Numbered from the stretch's first letter, positions 26,113 to 34,910 are shown. The stretch: 64,000 bases of DNA from Azophilus sp965220835 (GCA_965220835.1 OZ244842.1:3286001-3350000), one strand, 5' to 3'. Program-made: numbers and translations. The notes: generated from the letters alone by a model not told the origin.

Positions 26113-27186
26113 TCAGGAACGCACTTGGCCTTGTTCCACGTGAAACAACGCCAAACTGCCATCGGAAGCCAAGCTCTCAAATTCCTCTCCGGGCAGCCGT
26201 GTTGATGTGGCGATTACTTGGCATGTGGCGGCGTCCAAAACCGACACTAAGCGAGCCAGATGGGCACTATCCATCTCGGCCCCCAGCTCATCGATCAGAA
26301 ACAGGCTTCGGCGCTGGGTCTGCGCCTGCAGAAGCCGCGCCTGAGCCAGAATCAACGCCGTTGCCACAAGCTTTCCCTGGCCTCTGGACAGCTTGTTGCG
26401 AGCAGCGGCCCCGGAAATGCCAAGGGACAGATCAGCTCGGTGGGGGCCGGCGTTGGTGCTGCCTGATTTTACATCTTTAGCCAGCGCATCGCCCAACAAT
26501 TTCTCCAAGGCTTCGTCACCCCAACCGTTCCAGTAGCCGAGCTCCACCTCAAACGGCACCTCAAGCGCCTCCAAGACGGCCGCCACCCAAGGCTTCAATT
26601 CCTCCACGTATTGGGTGCGAAAACCGTGCACGCGATCAGCATGATGACAAAACGCCTCAGTCCAAACGTCCAACTGTTGCTCAGAGCCCGGACTTCCCCA
26701 AGCCTTCAAAACCGCATTGCGTTGCCGATTGGCGCCCTGAAAGTCCCTTAAGGCCATGAGATAGCTTGGTTCCACGTGGAACAATCCACCATCCAGAAAG
26801 CGCCTGCGATCGCCAGGCGCACCGAACACCAACTCGCTGACGTTTGGGAGCAAAAGGTTCAGAGGCAGCAACGCCGCGGCTTCGGACAACCGTCGCGTGG
26901 GCTGTTGGTCGATGTGCAGCAGGGTCTTGCCCCGGCGCGGCCGCGCAATGCCAAGGTGGCGACCAGACTCCAATTCGGCCCGAACCACCAACCCATCCTG
27001 CCCGTCGGCAATAACCGGCCCCACGGCATGTCCGCGGAAGGACCGCCCTCGGGTAAGCAGGTATGCGCCTTCCAGCACTGAGGTTTTTCCCGCCCCGTTG
27101 GGGCCCACCAAGCAGTTGAAGTGGGGGCCAAGCGGCAGACGAACCGCGGTGAGATTGCGGAGATGCTCAATCTCCAGACGGCGCAT
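26113..27186 (-). CDS. recF: DNA replication and repair protein RecF
   Basis: SMC-like ATPase that helps load RecA at gaps. 357 residues. Walker A FNCLVGPNGAGKTSVLEGAY near residues 27-46, ABC signature LSRGQGKLVATALILAQARL and Walker B SLFLIDELGAEMDSAHLA. ATG at 27186 fits MRRLEIEHLRNL; two GTG codons directly upstream (27189, 27192) are alternatives. Lies 125 bp after dnaN and 145 bp before gyrB. Confidence 0.95.
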   Translation of the reverse strand: MRRLEIEHLRNLTAVRLPLGPHFNCLVGPNGAGKTSVLEGAYLLTRGRSFRGHAVGPVIADGQDGLVVRAELESGRHLGIARPRRGKTLLHIDQQPTRRLSEAAALLPLNLLLPNVSELVFGAPGDRRRFLDGGLFHVEPSYLMALRDFQGANRQRNAVLKAWGSPGSEQQLDVWTEAFCHHADRVHGFRTQYVEELKPWVAAVLEALEVPFEVELGYWNGWGDEALEKLLGDALAKDVKSGSTNAGPHRADLSLGISGAAARNKLSRGQGKLVATALILAQARLLQAQTQRRSLFLIDELGAEMDSAHLARLVSVLDAATCQVIATSTRLPGEEFESLASDGSLALFHVEQGQVRS

Positions 27187-27311
27187 CACCACATGGAAAG
27201 CCTAGGCAACGCAATCAGGATGCTGTTTTGGTGATCCGAGGCCAAGGTTGTCCCACAAATCAACGCTGGCGTCCGGCGGCCGCCCAAGCGTTGGTCCGTG
27301 GCATCGCCTCG

Positions 27312-28418
27312 CTAGATCTTCATGGGCATGACGACATAGACAGCGCTTTCGTCACCCTCACCCTCCATGAGCGCACTGCTGCCCGGCTCCGCCATGCTGA
27401 TTCGCACCGTCTCGGACCCGATGGCCCGCAACACGTCCTGCAGATATCCCACGTTGAAACCCAATTGCATGTTGTCCCCCTCATAGACCACCGCAACCTC
27501 TTCGCGAGCTTCCTCCTGCTCCGGGTTGTTCGCCACGATGGTCATCTGTTCGCCCTCGACCACCAGCTTCACGCCCGGAAACTTCTCGTTGGTTAGGATG
27601 CGCGCCCGCTGCAGGGCTTGGTTGAAGGTGTTCTTGTCCCCCGAGAAGGACAAGGGCGGATCTCTGGGAATGACCCGCTCATAATCTGGGAACCGGCCGT
27701 CGATCAGCTTGCCCGTCAAGCTAAAGGCACCCCGGCCAACGCGAATCTGGTTGTCGCTCAACGAGAACTGCGCATCCCCCTCTTCGCCATCGAGTAGCCG
27801 ACGCAGCTCCACGACGGTCTTTCTTGGCACGATGGCTTGGTGGCGCTCCGCCCCTTCAACGCCCTTGTCCAGGGTGAACTGGGCCAGACGATGGCCATCG
27901 GTTGACACCGCACGCACATGCTCACTGGTCACTTCAAGCAACATGCCGTTAAGAAAATACCGAACATCCTGCTGCGCCATGGCGAAGCTCACTCGGTCGA
28001 TCAGCTCGCACGCCTCTTCGGTGCTCAAGGTGAACTCAACCGTTCCCGCGGCTTCATCGCCTGAGGGATAGTCGCTGACCGGCAGCGTCGCCAAGGTAAA
28101 GCGACTGCGCCCCGAACGCATTACCGCTTGGTCCCCATCCGTCTCAAGACTTATGCGCGCATTGTCGGGCAAAGAGCGCCATATGTCGGCCAGCTTATGC
28201 GCTGAGGTAGTGATTTCCCCCGCGGCCGACACGTCGATCGAATCGACTTTCGCCACCAACTCCATGCTCAGGTCAGTGCCCGCAATCGTCAGCCCTCCCT
28301 CCATGCTCACCCGAATGCAGGCATTGGACAGTATGGGCATGGTTTGCCGCCGCTCAACCACGCCGGCAATGAGCTGCAGCGGCCGCAGCAAGGCTTCCCG
28401 GTCGATTGCGAATTTCAT
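27312..28418 (-). CDS. dnaN: DNA polymerase III sliding clamp (beta)
   Basis: Ring-shaped clamp that tethers the polymerase. 368 residues, full length. N-terminus MKFAIDREALLRPLQLIAGVVERR and the C-terminal VYVVMPMKI match the family; three similar clamp domains of about 120 residues each are implied by length. It starts 9 bp after the dnaA stop, so the two are one transcription unit. Confidence 0.97.
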   Translation of the reverse strand: MKFAIDREALLRPLQLIAGVVERRQTMPILSNACIRVSMEGGLTIAGTDLSMELVAKVDSIDVSAAGEITTSAHKLADIWRSLPDNARISLETDGDQAVMRSGRSRFTLATLPVSDYPSGDEAAGTVEFTLSTEEACELIDRVSFAMAQQDVRYFLNGMLLEVTSEHVRAVSTDGHRLAQFTLDKGVEGAERHQAIVPRKTVVELRRLLDGEEGDAQFSLSDNQIRVGRGAFSLTGKLIDGRFPDYERVIPRDPPLSFSGDKNTFNQALQRARILTNEKFPGVKLVVEGEQMTIVANNPEQEEAREEVAVVYEGDNMQLGFNVGYLQDVLRAIGSETVRISMAEPGSSALMEGEGDESAVYVVMPMKI

Positions 28419-28427
28419 GGGTCGATC

Positions 28428-29768
28428 CTACCTCTTCAGGTCCGCGAACAGGCTATTGATCTCCTCGTCCAACTCCGGGTCGGATTGAACAAGCCGCTCG
28501 ATCTTGGCACAAGCGCTCTTCACCGTAGTGTGATGGCTGCCGCCGAATTCCTTGCCAATGTCCGAATAGGAACGGTTGGTTAGCTCTTTGACCAAATACA
28601 TGGCTACATGCCGTGATCGCACTAAGTGACGGTAGCGCCGCTTGGACAGAATCTCCGAAGGATTGACATCGTAATGGTCGGCCACGGAACGCAGAATCTC
28701 GCCAATGTTGATGACGCGGCCCGGCCCGCCGACCAGATGCCGCAGCGCATCCTGAGCCAACTCCAAGGTGATTTCATCGCCAATGAACCGAGCCTGACCG
28801 ATGACGCTTTGGAGGGCGCCGTCGAGCTCGCGGATGTTGGCATTGGCCACCGTCGCAATGTAGCCGGCCACGTCATCGCTCAGCGAAACGCCCCGGCTCT
28901 GGGCCTTGCTCTTCACAATGGCCACCCGCATGGCCTTGCCGGGCGGCTTGATCTGCACATGCAGGCCACCGCTAAGCCGCGACTTCAGGCTCCCTTCAAG
29001 GCCCTTCACAAATCGTGGATAGCGATCGCAAGTGACCACAATCTGCCGACCTGCATCCCACAACCTATTGAAAATACGCAGAAATTCCTTCTGAGTTTGG
29101 GGTGCGCCAGCGATGAACTGAATGTCGTCAACCAGCAGGGCATCAGCCGACTGATAGGGGCGAGCGAACTGCTGCATGGCACCGCCACCCATGCGAACGG
29201 CCTCCACCATGCTTTCCAGGAAAACCTGGCAGTGGCAATAGACGATGCGCACGTCGGCGTCGCAGCTTTGAATGAGGTTGCCAATGGCCTGCATGAGATG
29301 GGTTTTGCCAAGGCCGACCGAACCGTGGACCAGCAATGGGTTGTTGCTTCTGCCCGGGTTTTCCGCAACTTGCTGCGCCGCGACCTTGGCGAACCGGTTC
29401 GACTCGCCTTCAACGAAGCTCTCGAAGGTGTAGGCCGGATCAAGCCCCCCGTGCGCACGCCCTTGGCCGCGGTTCTTGCCGTTGCCGCCCCGAAAGCTCG
29501 GCCTAGGACCCATCGCCTTGGGCTCCGAGGGCTGCCCAACCTCAACTTCAAGTGCCTGAATCAGGCTGTCGCCGCCAAACTCGGCCAAGAACTCCACAAT
29601 AAGCGGCAAGTACTCCCGCTTGACTTCGTCACGGATGTAACGGTTGGGCGCGTACAGCTTGATGCCGCCCTGAATCGGCTGAGCTTGGAGTGGCCTGATG
29701 GTGGAGTCAAAAGCGTCAGCGGAGATATGCTCTTGCAGCTTTTGCAGACAGGTCTCCCATGGGGGCAT
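28428..29768 (-). CDS. dnaA: Replication initiator DnaA
   Basis: ATP-dependent initiator that opens oriC. 446 residues from ATG at 29768. Domain I: PPWETCLQKLQEHISADAF to PNRYIRDEVKREYLP. A short linker follows. AAA+ domain III: YTFESFVEGESNRFA, Walker A LLVHGSVGLGKTHLMQAIGN, Walker B ADALLVDDIQFIAGAPQTQK. Domain IV: RSRHVAMYLVKELTNRSYSDI and GGSHHTTVKSACAKI, the DnaA-box binding helices. ATG at 29768 has GGAG 7 bases upstream; the ATG two codons earlier (29774) is less well placed. Confidence 0.97.
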   Translation of the reverse strand: MPPWETCLQKLQEHISADAFDSTIRPLQAQPIQGGIKLYAPNRYIRDEVKREYLPLIVEFLAEFGGDSLIQALEVEVGQPSEPKAMGPRPSFRGGNGKNRGQGRAHGGLDPAYTFESFVEGESNRFAKVAAQQVAENPGRSNNPLLVHGSVGLGKTHLMQAIGNLIQSCDADVRIVYCHCQVFLESMVEAVRMGGGAMQQFARPYQSADALLVDDIQFIAGAPQTQKEFLRIFNRLWDAGRQIVVTCDRYPRFVKGLEGSLKSRLSGGLHVQIKPPGKAMRVAIVKSKAQSRGVSLSDDVAGYIATVANANIRELDGALQSVIGQARFIGDEITLELAQDALRHLVGGPGRVINIGEILRSVADHYDVNPSEILSKRRYRHLVRSRHVAMYLVKELTNRSYSDIGKEFGGSHHTTVKSACAKIERLVQSDPELDEEINSLFADLKR

Positions 29769-29774
29769 GAACAT

Positions 29775-30354
29775 ACTCCGATGGCTCGAATTCTTGTTGG
29801 GAACGGCACTTCCCTCAAAGTGCGCAACCATTCTAGCGACAGGCCATCGGCCATTGGAATAGTTCGGAACAAAAAACCCGTGGGTAAACTTTATAGTCAA
29901 CAAAACCAATGAGTTACACAAGGCAATGAAACAACATTGCCAATGCGATACTGACGGTTCGGGTGCGAATAACCACTGGAAAACTTGTGGATATCTTGGC
30001 CCGATTCTGCGGCAAAAGACAAATTTTCAAGACTTACCAAAGGCTTAGTTGCATCGCCTTCCCAAACGGCTGTAGCGCCACCACGCCAAGGTCCCTTCCC
30101 AGCTCTTCTTCCCCCGCCACCTCGGTCCATCGGTTGCGCGAAACCGGTGGATTTCCAGTAGCGAAACCGGTGGGCTCAAGGCCGCCCCTGCCAGCGAACA
30201 CGCCACCAACCCAGCACCCACCCACAGGTTTTCCGCAGCCTTTTCCTAAGCCTCCACCCGCTTAAGGCGTAGGCAAACAGCCTTTGTCCACAGGTTACGC
30301 ACATTGCCTACAACAACAACTTTCCTTAATCAGCAAAAACTCATTGTTGAAACG
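29775..30354. other. Probable chromosomal origin oriC and dnaA/rpmH divergent promoter region
   Basis: The non-coding spacer between divergent dnaA and rpmH, the site of oriC in pseudomonads and relatives. Two 9-mers are one mismatch from the DnaA box TTATCCACA: TGTGGATAT (29986-29994, inverted) and TTGTCCACA (30284-30292). A 13-bp direct repeat GCGAAACCGGTGG occurs at 30138-30150 and 30161-30173. The segment 30301-30354 is locally A+T-rich and could be the unwinding region. A possible dnaA -10 (TATAAA on the minus strand, 29890-29895) has no convincing -35. Only two good boxes are visible, so function is supported mainly by position. Confidence 0.7.
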
Positions 30355-30384
30355 TTGACACTTTCCGCCCCTCCCTCCTAGAAT
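30355..30384 (+). promoter_or_regulatory. Sigma-70 promoter of rpmH operon
   Basis: Perfect -35 TTGACA at 30355-30360 and -10 TAGAAT at 30379-30384, with an 18-bp spacer, about 29 bp upstream of the rpmH start. This should be a strong promoter for rpmH-rnpA-yidD-yidC-mnmE. Confidence 0.75.
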
Positions 30385-30412
30385 CCCGCTCCCCCGTGGC
30401 ACTGGACATCCC

Positions 30413-30547
30413 GTGAAGAGAACCTACCAGCCTAGCAACATCAAGCGAAAGCGCACCCATGGCTTTCGCGCCCGCATGGCCACCAAGGGTGGCCGCAAGG
30501 TCATCAACGCCCGGCGGGCCAAGGGCCGCAAGCGGCTCACCGTTTAG
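30413..30547 (+). CDS. rpmH: Ribosomal protein bL34
   Basis: A 44-residue, highly basic ribosomal protein of the large subunit. The translation begins MKRTYQPSNIKRKRTHGFRA and ends with RRAKGRKRLTV, an almost perfect family match. The start codon is GTG at 30413. It lies just behind a strong promoter and ahead of rnpA, with 14 bp between the rpmH stop and the proposed rnpA start. Confidence 0.97.
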   Translation: MKRTYQPSNIKRKRTHGFRARMATKGGRKVINARRAKGRKRLTV

Positions 30548-30561
30548 CTGGGCAGTCCGGG

Positions 30562-30924
30562 CTGGGCAGTAAGGCCAAGCCGAACGGCTTTCCAAGGCAC
30601 TATCGGCTCAACTCCCCCCGCGACTACCGCCGCGCACTGGGCCGCCGAGCGCGCCGAATGCAGTCCGGGCCCTTAAGGATCTTCACCGTTCGCAATGCAA
30701 TGCCTGGCGCGCGGCTTGGCTTGATCGTCGGCAAGCGCGCCGTGCGGCGGGCCCATGACCGCAATCGGCTCAAGCGCGCGGCCCGAGAGGCATTCCGCCA
30801 GCGTCGCGCAAGGTTGCCGGCACTCGATGTCGTGCTGCACGTGCAGGCGCCGATTCAGCATCGGGAACTGACCCGCCGGTTAGCAGAGGTATTGGAACAG
30901 ATGAGCGACCCGACAAGCGGATGA
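30562..30924 (+). CDS. rnpA: Ribonuclease P protein component
   Basis: Protein partner of the RNase P RNA, which matures tRNA 5' ends. The conserved fold starts at FPRHYRLNSPRDYRRAL and continues through ARLGLIVGKRAVRRAHDRNRLKRAAREAFR (RNR motif) to LDVVLHVQ. No ATG, GTG or TTG exists in frame between the stop at 30433 and the Met at 30658, which lies inside the conserved region. The best start is CTG at 30562, giving a normal 120 residues. Starting at 30658 would delete about 32 residues, including the first conserved helix. The 3' end overlaps yidD by 4 bp. Product certain, start inferred. Confidence 0.85.
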   Translation: MGSKAKPNGFPRHYRLNSPRDYRRALGRRARRMQSGPLRIFTVRNAMPGARLGLIVGKRAVRRAHDRNRLKRAAREAFRQRRARLPALDVVLHVQAPIQHRELTRRLAEVLEQMSDPTSG

Positions 30925-31289
30925 TGCGGATCACGGCCACACTGGGAAGGTCTGCACGAGCGCTGGCGTTGGCCATCGCCAAGGGCTGCGTCCGCGCCTA
31001 CCAACTCACCTTGAGCCCCTTTATCGGCCACCAATGCCGCTTTCATCCCACTTGTTCGAACTACGCGCTGGCTGCGTTGGACAGCCATGGTCCGTTTAGG
31101 GGCGCTTGGCTGTCCCTGCGCCGCCTGTCGAAGTGCCACCCCTTTCACCCCGGCGGCTTTGATCCGCCCCCAGCTGCTCGAATTGCCGGGCAAGCCTCCA
31201 GCTTGTCCCAATGCGCCCAGCCGTTGATGCCGAAGCAGCATGCAGCCGGTCGGCGGGATGCCTCCATCTGCGTTAAGGAAGCGCCATGA
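30921..31289 (+). CDS. yidD: Membrane protein insertion efficiency factor YidD
   Basis: Small membrane-associated protein that assists YidC. Core residues 13-83 match the family: AIAKGCVRAYQLTLSPFIGH, CRFHPTCSNYALAAL and LRRLSKCHPFHPGGFDPPP, with the conserved cysteines. The protein is 122 residues, about 35-40 longer than usual; the tail (from AARIAGQASSL) has no recognised motif. Both ends overlap neighbours by 4 bp (ATGA with rnpA at 30921 and yidC at 31286), so the tail may exist mainly to keep coupling with yidC. Confidence 0.93.
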   Translation: MMRITATLGRSARALALAIAKGCVRAYQLTLSPFIGHQCRFHPTCSNYALAALDSHGPFRGAWLSLRRLSKCHPFHPGGFDPPPAARIAGQASSLSQCAQPLMPKQHAAGRRDASICVKEAP

Positions 31290-33004
31290 TTCCAATGATC
31301 TCCCCGGAGGTGCAGCGAATCGCCTTGCTGGTTGCCTTGGGCATCACGGGCTACTTGATGATTCTGGCTTGGAATGAGGACTACATGCAGCCGCAGCCCG
31401 CCGTCGAACGGGCTACCGCGCCGGCACTGGACGGTGCCACCCTGTCCGGTCCTGCACCGGCGGCAGGCCCGGCTTCCGACATCCCGGACGCCTCCTTCAT
31501 TGGCGCACCGGATCCGGAAGCTGGCCAAGCCGCAGCTCCGGTGTTGGATGGCGCGGCCGCGGACCGATTAGTCCGCGTCACCACGCCCAGCCAGGAAGTG
31601 TGGATTGACCGCCGCGGCGGTGACATCCGGCGCGTTCACCTGCCCCGCTATCCCGTGAACCTTGAGCAACCGGATTTGCCCTTTGAGCTTCTCGATGTGG
31701 GCAACGGCCGCCTTTACATGGCGCAAAGCGGCCTGATCGGCCCGGATGGAATCGACTCCGGCAGTGAACGGCCGCTGTACAGTTCCGCGCGAGCCAGCTA
31801 TGAAATCGGCGATGGTGAGACCTTGGCCGTTGAACTCGAAGCCGATGTGGGCGACGTAAAGGTCCAGAAAGTCTTTGTTTTTCAGGGCGGCGACTACTTG
31901 GTGGACGTGATCTACCGGGTCCAAAACCGCGGCTCGGAACCCTTCCAGGCCAGCCTTTTCGGCCAGATCAAGCGCGACGCCAAAGAGCCCCCCGGGCAGG
32001 AGAGCTTCAGCCTTGGCCCGCAGCCCTATCTGGGCGCCGCCCTCACCACCGCCGACTCCCGGTACGAGAAGATTGATTTCGAGGACTTGGATGAAGGCGA
32101 CTTCCGCGGCCAGGTTCAAGGCGGTTGGATCGCCTTCCTGCAGCACTACTTCCTGAGCGCTTGGGTTGCCAATGAAGGCGAGCCGAACAGCTACTACGGC
32201 CGCAAGCGTGCCGACGGCACCTACATTGTCGGCTACACGGGCCCCTTGGCCGCAGTGCCACCCGGCGGCCAAGGCGAGTGGCGCTCCCGCTTCTATGCCG
32301 GGCCCAAGGACCAAAAGCGGCTGGAGCAAATTGCCGACAACCTCAACCTCACGGTGGACTACGGCTTCCTCTGGTGGCTGGCCGTGCCGCTGTTTGCCTT
32401 GCTGGACTGGCTGCATGGCTTGGTTGGCAATTGGGGCGTGGCCATCATTCTGCTCACCGTGCTGGTCAAGCTGGTGCTTTATCCGTTGTCTTCGGCCAGC
32501 TACAAGTCGATGGCCAACATGCGCCGGGTCGCGCCGCAGATGAAGCGCCTGCAGGAGCGGTATGCGGATGATCGGCAAAAGCTCTCCCAGGAAATGATGG
32601 GCCTGTACAAGAAGGAGGGCGTCAATCCCTTGGGAGGCTGCCTGCCCATGCTGCTGCCGATGCCCATCTTCATCGCCCTGTACTGGGTGCTTTTCGAAAG
32701 CGTGGAGCTGCGCCAAGCGCCGTTCGCGCTGTGGATTGATGACCTCGCTGCGATGGATCCTTTCTTCATCCTGCCGCTGCTCATGGGGGCCACCATGTAC
32801 GTGCAGCAGCTCTTGAGCCCGACCATGGGCGACCCCATGCAGGCGCGCATCATGAAGCTGATGCCGATCATGTTCACCGTGCTGTTCCTGTTCTTTCCCG
32901 CGGGCTTGGTGCTGTATTGGTTGGTCAACAGCGTGCTGTCCGTTGCCCAGCAGTGGTACGTGATGAAGAAGGCAGAGGTTGCCGCCGCGCCAGCGCGGAG
33001 CTGA
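31286..33004 (+). CDS. yidC: Membrane protein insertase YidC
   Basis: Inserts proteins into the inner membrane, alone or with Sec. 572 residues of the long gram-negative type. First span: IALLVALGITGYLMILAW (about residues 9-26). A Pro/Ala-rich linker and a large periplasmic domain (about 75-350) follow. The conserved insertase core has five spans, with LVKLVLYPLSSASYKSMANM, the cytoplasmic hairpin RVAPQMKRLQERYADDRQ and LGGCLPMLLPMPIFIALYW. The C-terminus is short and basic. It overlaps yidD; the proposed mnmE start is 2 bp after its stop. Confidence 0.96.
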   Translation: MIPMISPEVQRIALLVALGITGYLMILAWNEDYMQPQPAVERATAPALDGATLSGPAPAAGPASDIPDASFIGAPDPEAGQAAAPVLDGAAADRLVRVTTPSQEVWIDRRGGDIRRVHLPRYPVNLEQPDLPFELLDVGNGRLYMAQSGLIGPDGIDSGSERPLYSSARASYEIGDGETLAVELEADVGDVKVQKVFVFQGGDYLVDVIYRVQNRGSEPFQASLFGQIKRDAKEPPGQESFSLGPQPYLGAALTTADSRYEKIDFEDLDEGDFRGQVQGGWIAFLQHYFLSAWVANEGEPNSYYGRKRADGTYIVGYTGPLAAVPPGGQGEWRSRFYAGPKDQKRLEQIADNLNLTVDYGFLWWLAVPLFALLDWLHGLVGNWGVAIILLTVLVKLVLYPLSSASYKSMANMRRVAPQMKRLQERYADDRQKLSQEMMGLYKKEGVNPLGGCLPMLLPMPIFIALYWVLFESVELRQAPFALWIDDLAAMDPFFILPLLMGATMYVQQLLSPTMGDPMQARIMKLMPIMFTVLFLFFPAGLVLYWLVNSVLSVAQQWYVMKKAEVAAAPARS

Positions 33005-33006
33005 CC

Positions 33007-34332
33007 CTGTCCAACAACGCCGACACCATTGCCGCGGTCGCCACGCCACCGGGCCAGGGCGGGGTGGGCATTGTGCGCATCTCCGGCCCGCTGGCGCTCA
33101 AGATCGGCCAGTCCATCGTCGGCGAGCCCCTGCCCCCGCGCCATGCCTTGCATGCGCAATTCACCCACGAAGACGAGCAGCTCGACGATGGGGTGGGCCT
33201 GTACTTCGCCGCACCCAACTCCTTCACCGGCGAGGACGTCGTGGAACTGCAAGGCCACGGTGGCCCCGTGGTGATGCAAATGTTGCTGAACGCGGTGCTC
33301 GCCAGCGGCGCGCGCTTGGCCAAACCTGGCGAGTTCAGCGAACGCGCCTTCCTCAACGGCCAGATCGACCTGGCCCAAGCGGAGGCCGTGGCGGACCTCA
33401 TCGCCAGCGCCTCAACGCAGGCCGCACGGGGTGCAGTGCGCTCCCTTAGTGGGGAATTCTCCCTCCATGTCAAGCAGTTGGACGACAGCATCCTGAAGTT
33501 GCGGGTCTCGGTCGAAGCGGCCATAGACTTTCCGGACGAGGAGGTTGAACTGTTGGCGGAGGGTCGCGTTGGCGAGCAACTGGAAGCGCTCATCGCCGCC
33601 GTCCAAGCGCTGACTCGGCAGGGCCGCCAAGGCGCTTTGCTCACCCAAGGCATCAACATCGCCATCATCGGCGCGCCCAATGCGGGCAAGTCGAGCTTGT
33701 TGAACCGCCTGAGCGGCGAGGAAACGGCCATCGTCACGGACATTCCCGGCACCACCCGGGACCTGTTGAAGGTGGACTTGGTTCTAGACGGGCTGCCGGT
33801 TCGCTTGGTGGACACCGCCGGCCTGCGGGAAAGCACGGACCCCGTGGAAGTTGAAGGCGTGCGGCGAGCCCGGCTGGCCGCCGAAAAAGCAGACCTCATC
33901 CTGGAGGTTTGCGACCTTGCCGAGCGTCCACTGAACGCGCTGCCATCGAGCCCGGAACGCACGCTTCGCGTGGAGAACAAGATTGACCTGGTTGACGCCC
34001 GGCCCGGCCTTGCCAAGGAGTCGCCGCCAACGGTGCGCGTGTCCTGCTTGACCGGTGCCGGCATCCAGGCGTTGAAGGAGGCCATTAAGGACCAGGTGGG
34101 CTTCACCGGCGAAAGCTCGACGTTCAGCGCCCGCCAAAGGCACCTTGAAGCCCTTAACGCCGCGTTGACGGCTTTGGAAAGCGGCGCTCAGCGACTTGGG
34201 TGCAAGGCTGCTGCCGAAATCATCGCTGAGGAGTTGCGCCTAGCCCATCTGGCGCTTGGGGAAATCACCGGCGAAACCACGCCGGACGACCTCTTGGGCA
34301 GCATCTTCGCCACCTTCTGCATCGGCAAATAG
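33007..34332 (+). CDS. mnmE: tRNA modification GTPase MnmE
   Basis: With MnmG, makes cmnm5U34 in tRNA wobble positions. From 33007 the protein is 441 residues: N-terminal tetrahydrofolate-binding domain (DTIAAVATPPGQGGVGIVRI), helical domain, inserted G domain (GAPNAGKSSLLNRLSG, VTDIPGTTRD, VDTAGLRES, ENKIDLV) and the terminal CIGK. No ATG or TTG lies near the family N-terminus; CTG at 33007 has GGAG six bases upstream and gives a normal start. GTG at 32953 is an alternative that would overlap yidC by 52 bp and has no ribosome binding site. Product certain, start inferred. Confidence 0.92.
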   Translation: MSNNADTIAAVATPPGQGGVGIVRISGPLALKIGQSIVGEPLPPRHALHAQFTHEDEQLDDGVGLYFAAPNSFTGEDVVELQGHGGPVVMQMLLNAVLASGARLAKPGEFSERAFLNGQIDLAQAEAVADLIASASTQAARGAVRSLSGEFSLHVKQLDDSILKLRVSVEAAIDFPDEEVELLAEGRVGEQLEALIAAVQALTRQGRQGALLTQGINIAIIGAPNAGKSSLLNRLSGEETAIVTDIPGTTRDLLKVDLVLDGLPVRLVDTAGLRESTDPVEVEGVRRARLAAEKADLILEVCDLAERPLNALPSSPERTLRVENKIDLVDARPGLAKESPPTVRVSCLTGAGIQALKEAIKDQVGFTGESSTFSARQRHLEALNAALTALESGAQRLGCKAAAEIIAEELRLAHLALGEITGETTPDDLLGSIFATFCIGK

Positions 34333-34351
34333 GCCCAAGCTTCAAGAGCAC

Positions 34352-34371
34352 GCCCTCTTCACTGTGAGGGC
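34352..34371. repeat. Dispersed intergenic palindrome, possible shared terminator
   Basis: GCCCTC (34352-34357) and GAGGGC (34366-34371) form a 6-bp stem with an 8-base loop, between the convergent 3' ends of mnmE and ribH. No T-run follows on either side. Confidence 0.5.
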
Positions 34372-34424
34372 GGGACGCCTTCAAGCCGAGATATCCCGCC
34401 GGAATCAAGTACGCGGTCCTCCCG

Positions 34425-34910
34425 TCAAGCGGCGCCAACGCTTCGCCGCCAGTGCACCATCTCGATGGCCGCGGCCGCCGCTTCAAGGCCTTTGTTGAAC
34501 TCATCGTCAGCGGCCCGCGCCGCGGCATGCTCCATCTTCAGCACGGGCAGAATCTCCACCACCACCGGGCGGCGATAGCGCTGCATCACCTCCCCCAAGC
34601 CCCGCATGCACTCGTTGGTGATCATCTCGAAGTGCAGGGTTTCCCCCTTGAGAATGATCCCGAAGCAGATCACGGCGTCAATTTCCTTGGCCGCATCGAG
34701 CGCCAGCAAGTCCGCGGCCGCCAAGGGCAGTTCCAAGGAGCCGGGCAACCGATGCACCTCGATGCGCTGATAGCCGTGGGTGCGCAGCGCGCCTTCGCAG
34801 GCGTCCGAAAGGCTATCCACCAATTCGGGATACCACTTCGATTTCAGTATCGCGATGCGGCCCGGGTTTGCTATCGCCGGCAAGGCGCTCAGGTCAGCAC
34901 TGGTCTTCAT
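34425..34910 (-). CDS. ribH: 6,7-dimethyl-8-ribityllumazine synthase
   Basis: Condenses a dihydroxybutanone phosphate with the ribitylamino-pyrimidine to give the lumazine precursor of riboflavin. 161 residues. Visible: RIAILKSKWYPELVDSL, HRLPGSLELPLAA, the catalytic His in CFGIILKGETLHFEMI and NKGLEAAAAAIEM near the end. The segment ECMRGLGEVMQRYRRPVVVEILPVLKMEHA differs from the usual VxxGVLTxxT version, so it belongs to a divergent branch. It overlaps the stop of an FAD oxidoreductase gene by 4 bp and is far from ribD-nusB, its usual neighbours. All key catalytic residues seem present. Confidence 0.85.
   Translation of the reverse strand: MKTSADLSALPAIANPGRIAILKSKWYPELVDSLSDACEGALRTHGYQRIEVHRLPGSLELPLAAADLLALDAAKEIDAVICFGIILKGETLHFEMITNECMRGLGEVMQRYRRPVVVEILPVLKMEHAAARAADDEFNKGLEAAAAAIEMVHWRRSVGAA

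Noticed and set aside
28626..29912. Long plus-strand frame opposite dnaA
   Set aside because: Shadow of dnaA; no family features.
29912..29920. AGTTACACA as a DnaA box
   Set aside because: Only five of nine bases match the consensus.
30658..30924. rnpA starting at the first ATG
   Set aside because: It would lose conserved N-terminal residues encoded in frame upstream (FPRHYRLNSPRDYRRAL).
31568..33049. Long minus-strand frame opposite yidC
   Set aside because: Shadow of yidC, rich in His/Gln as expected from antisense reading.
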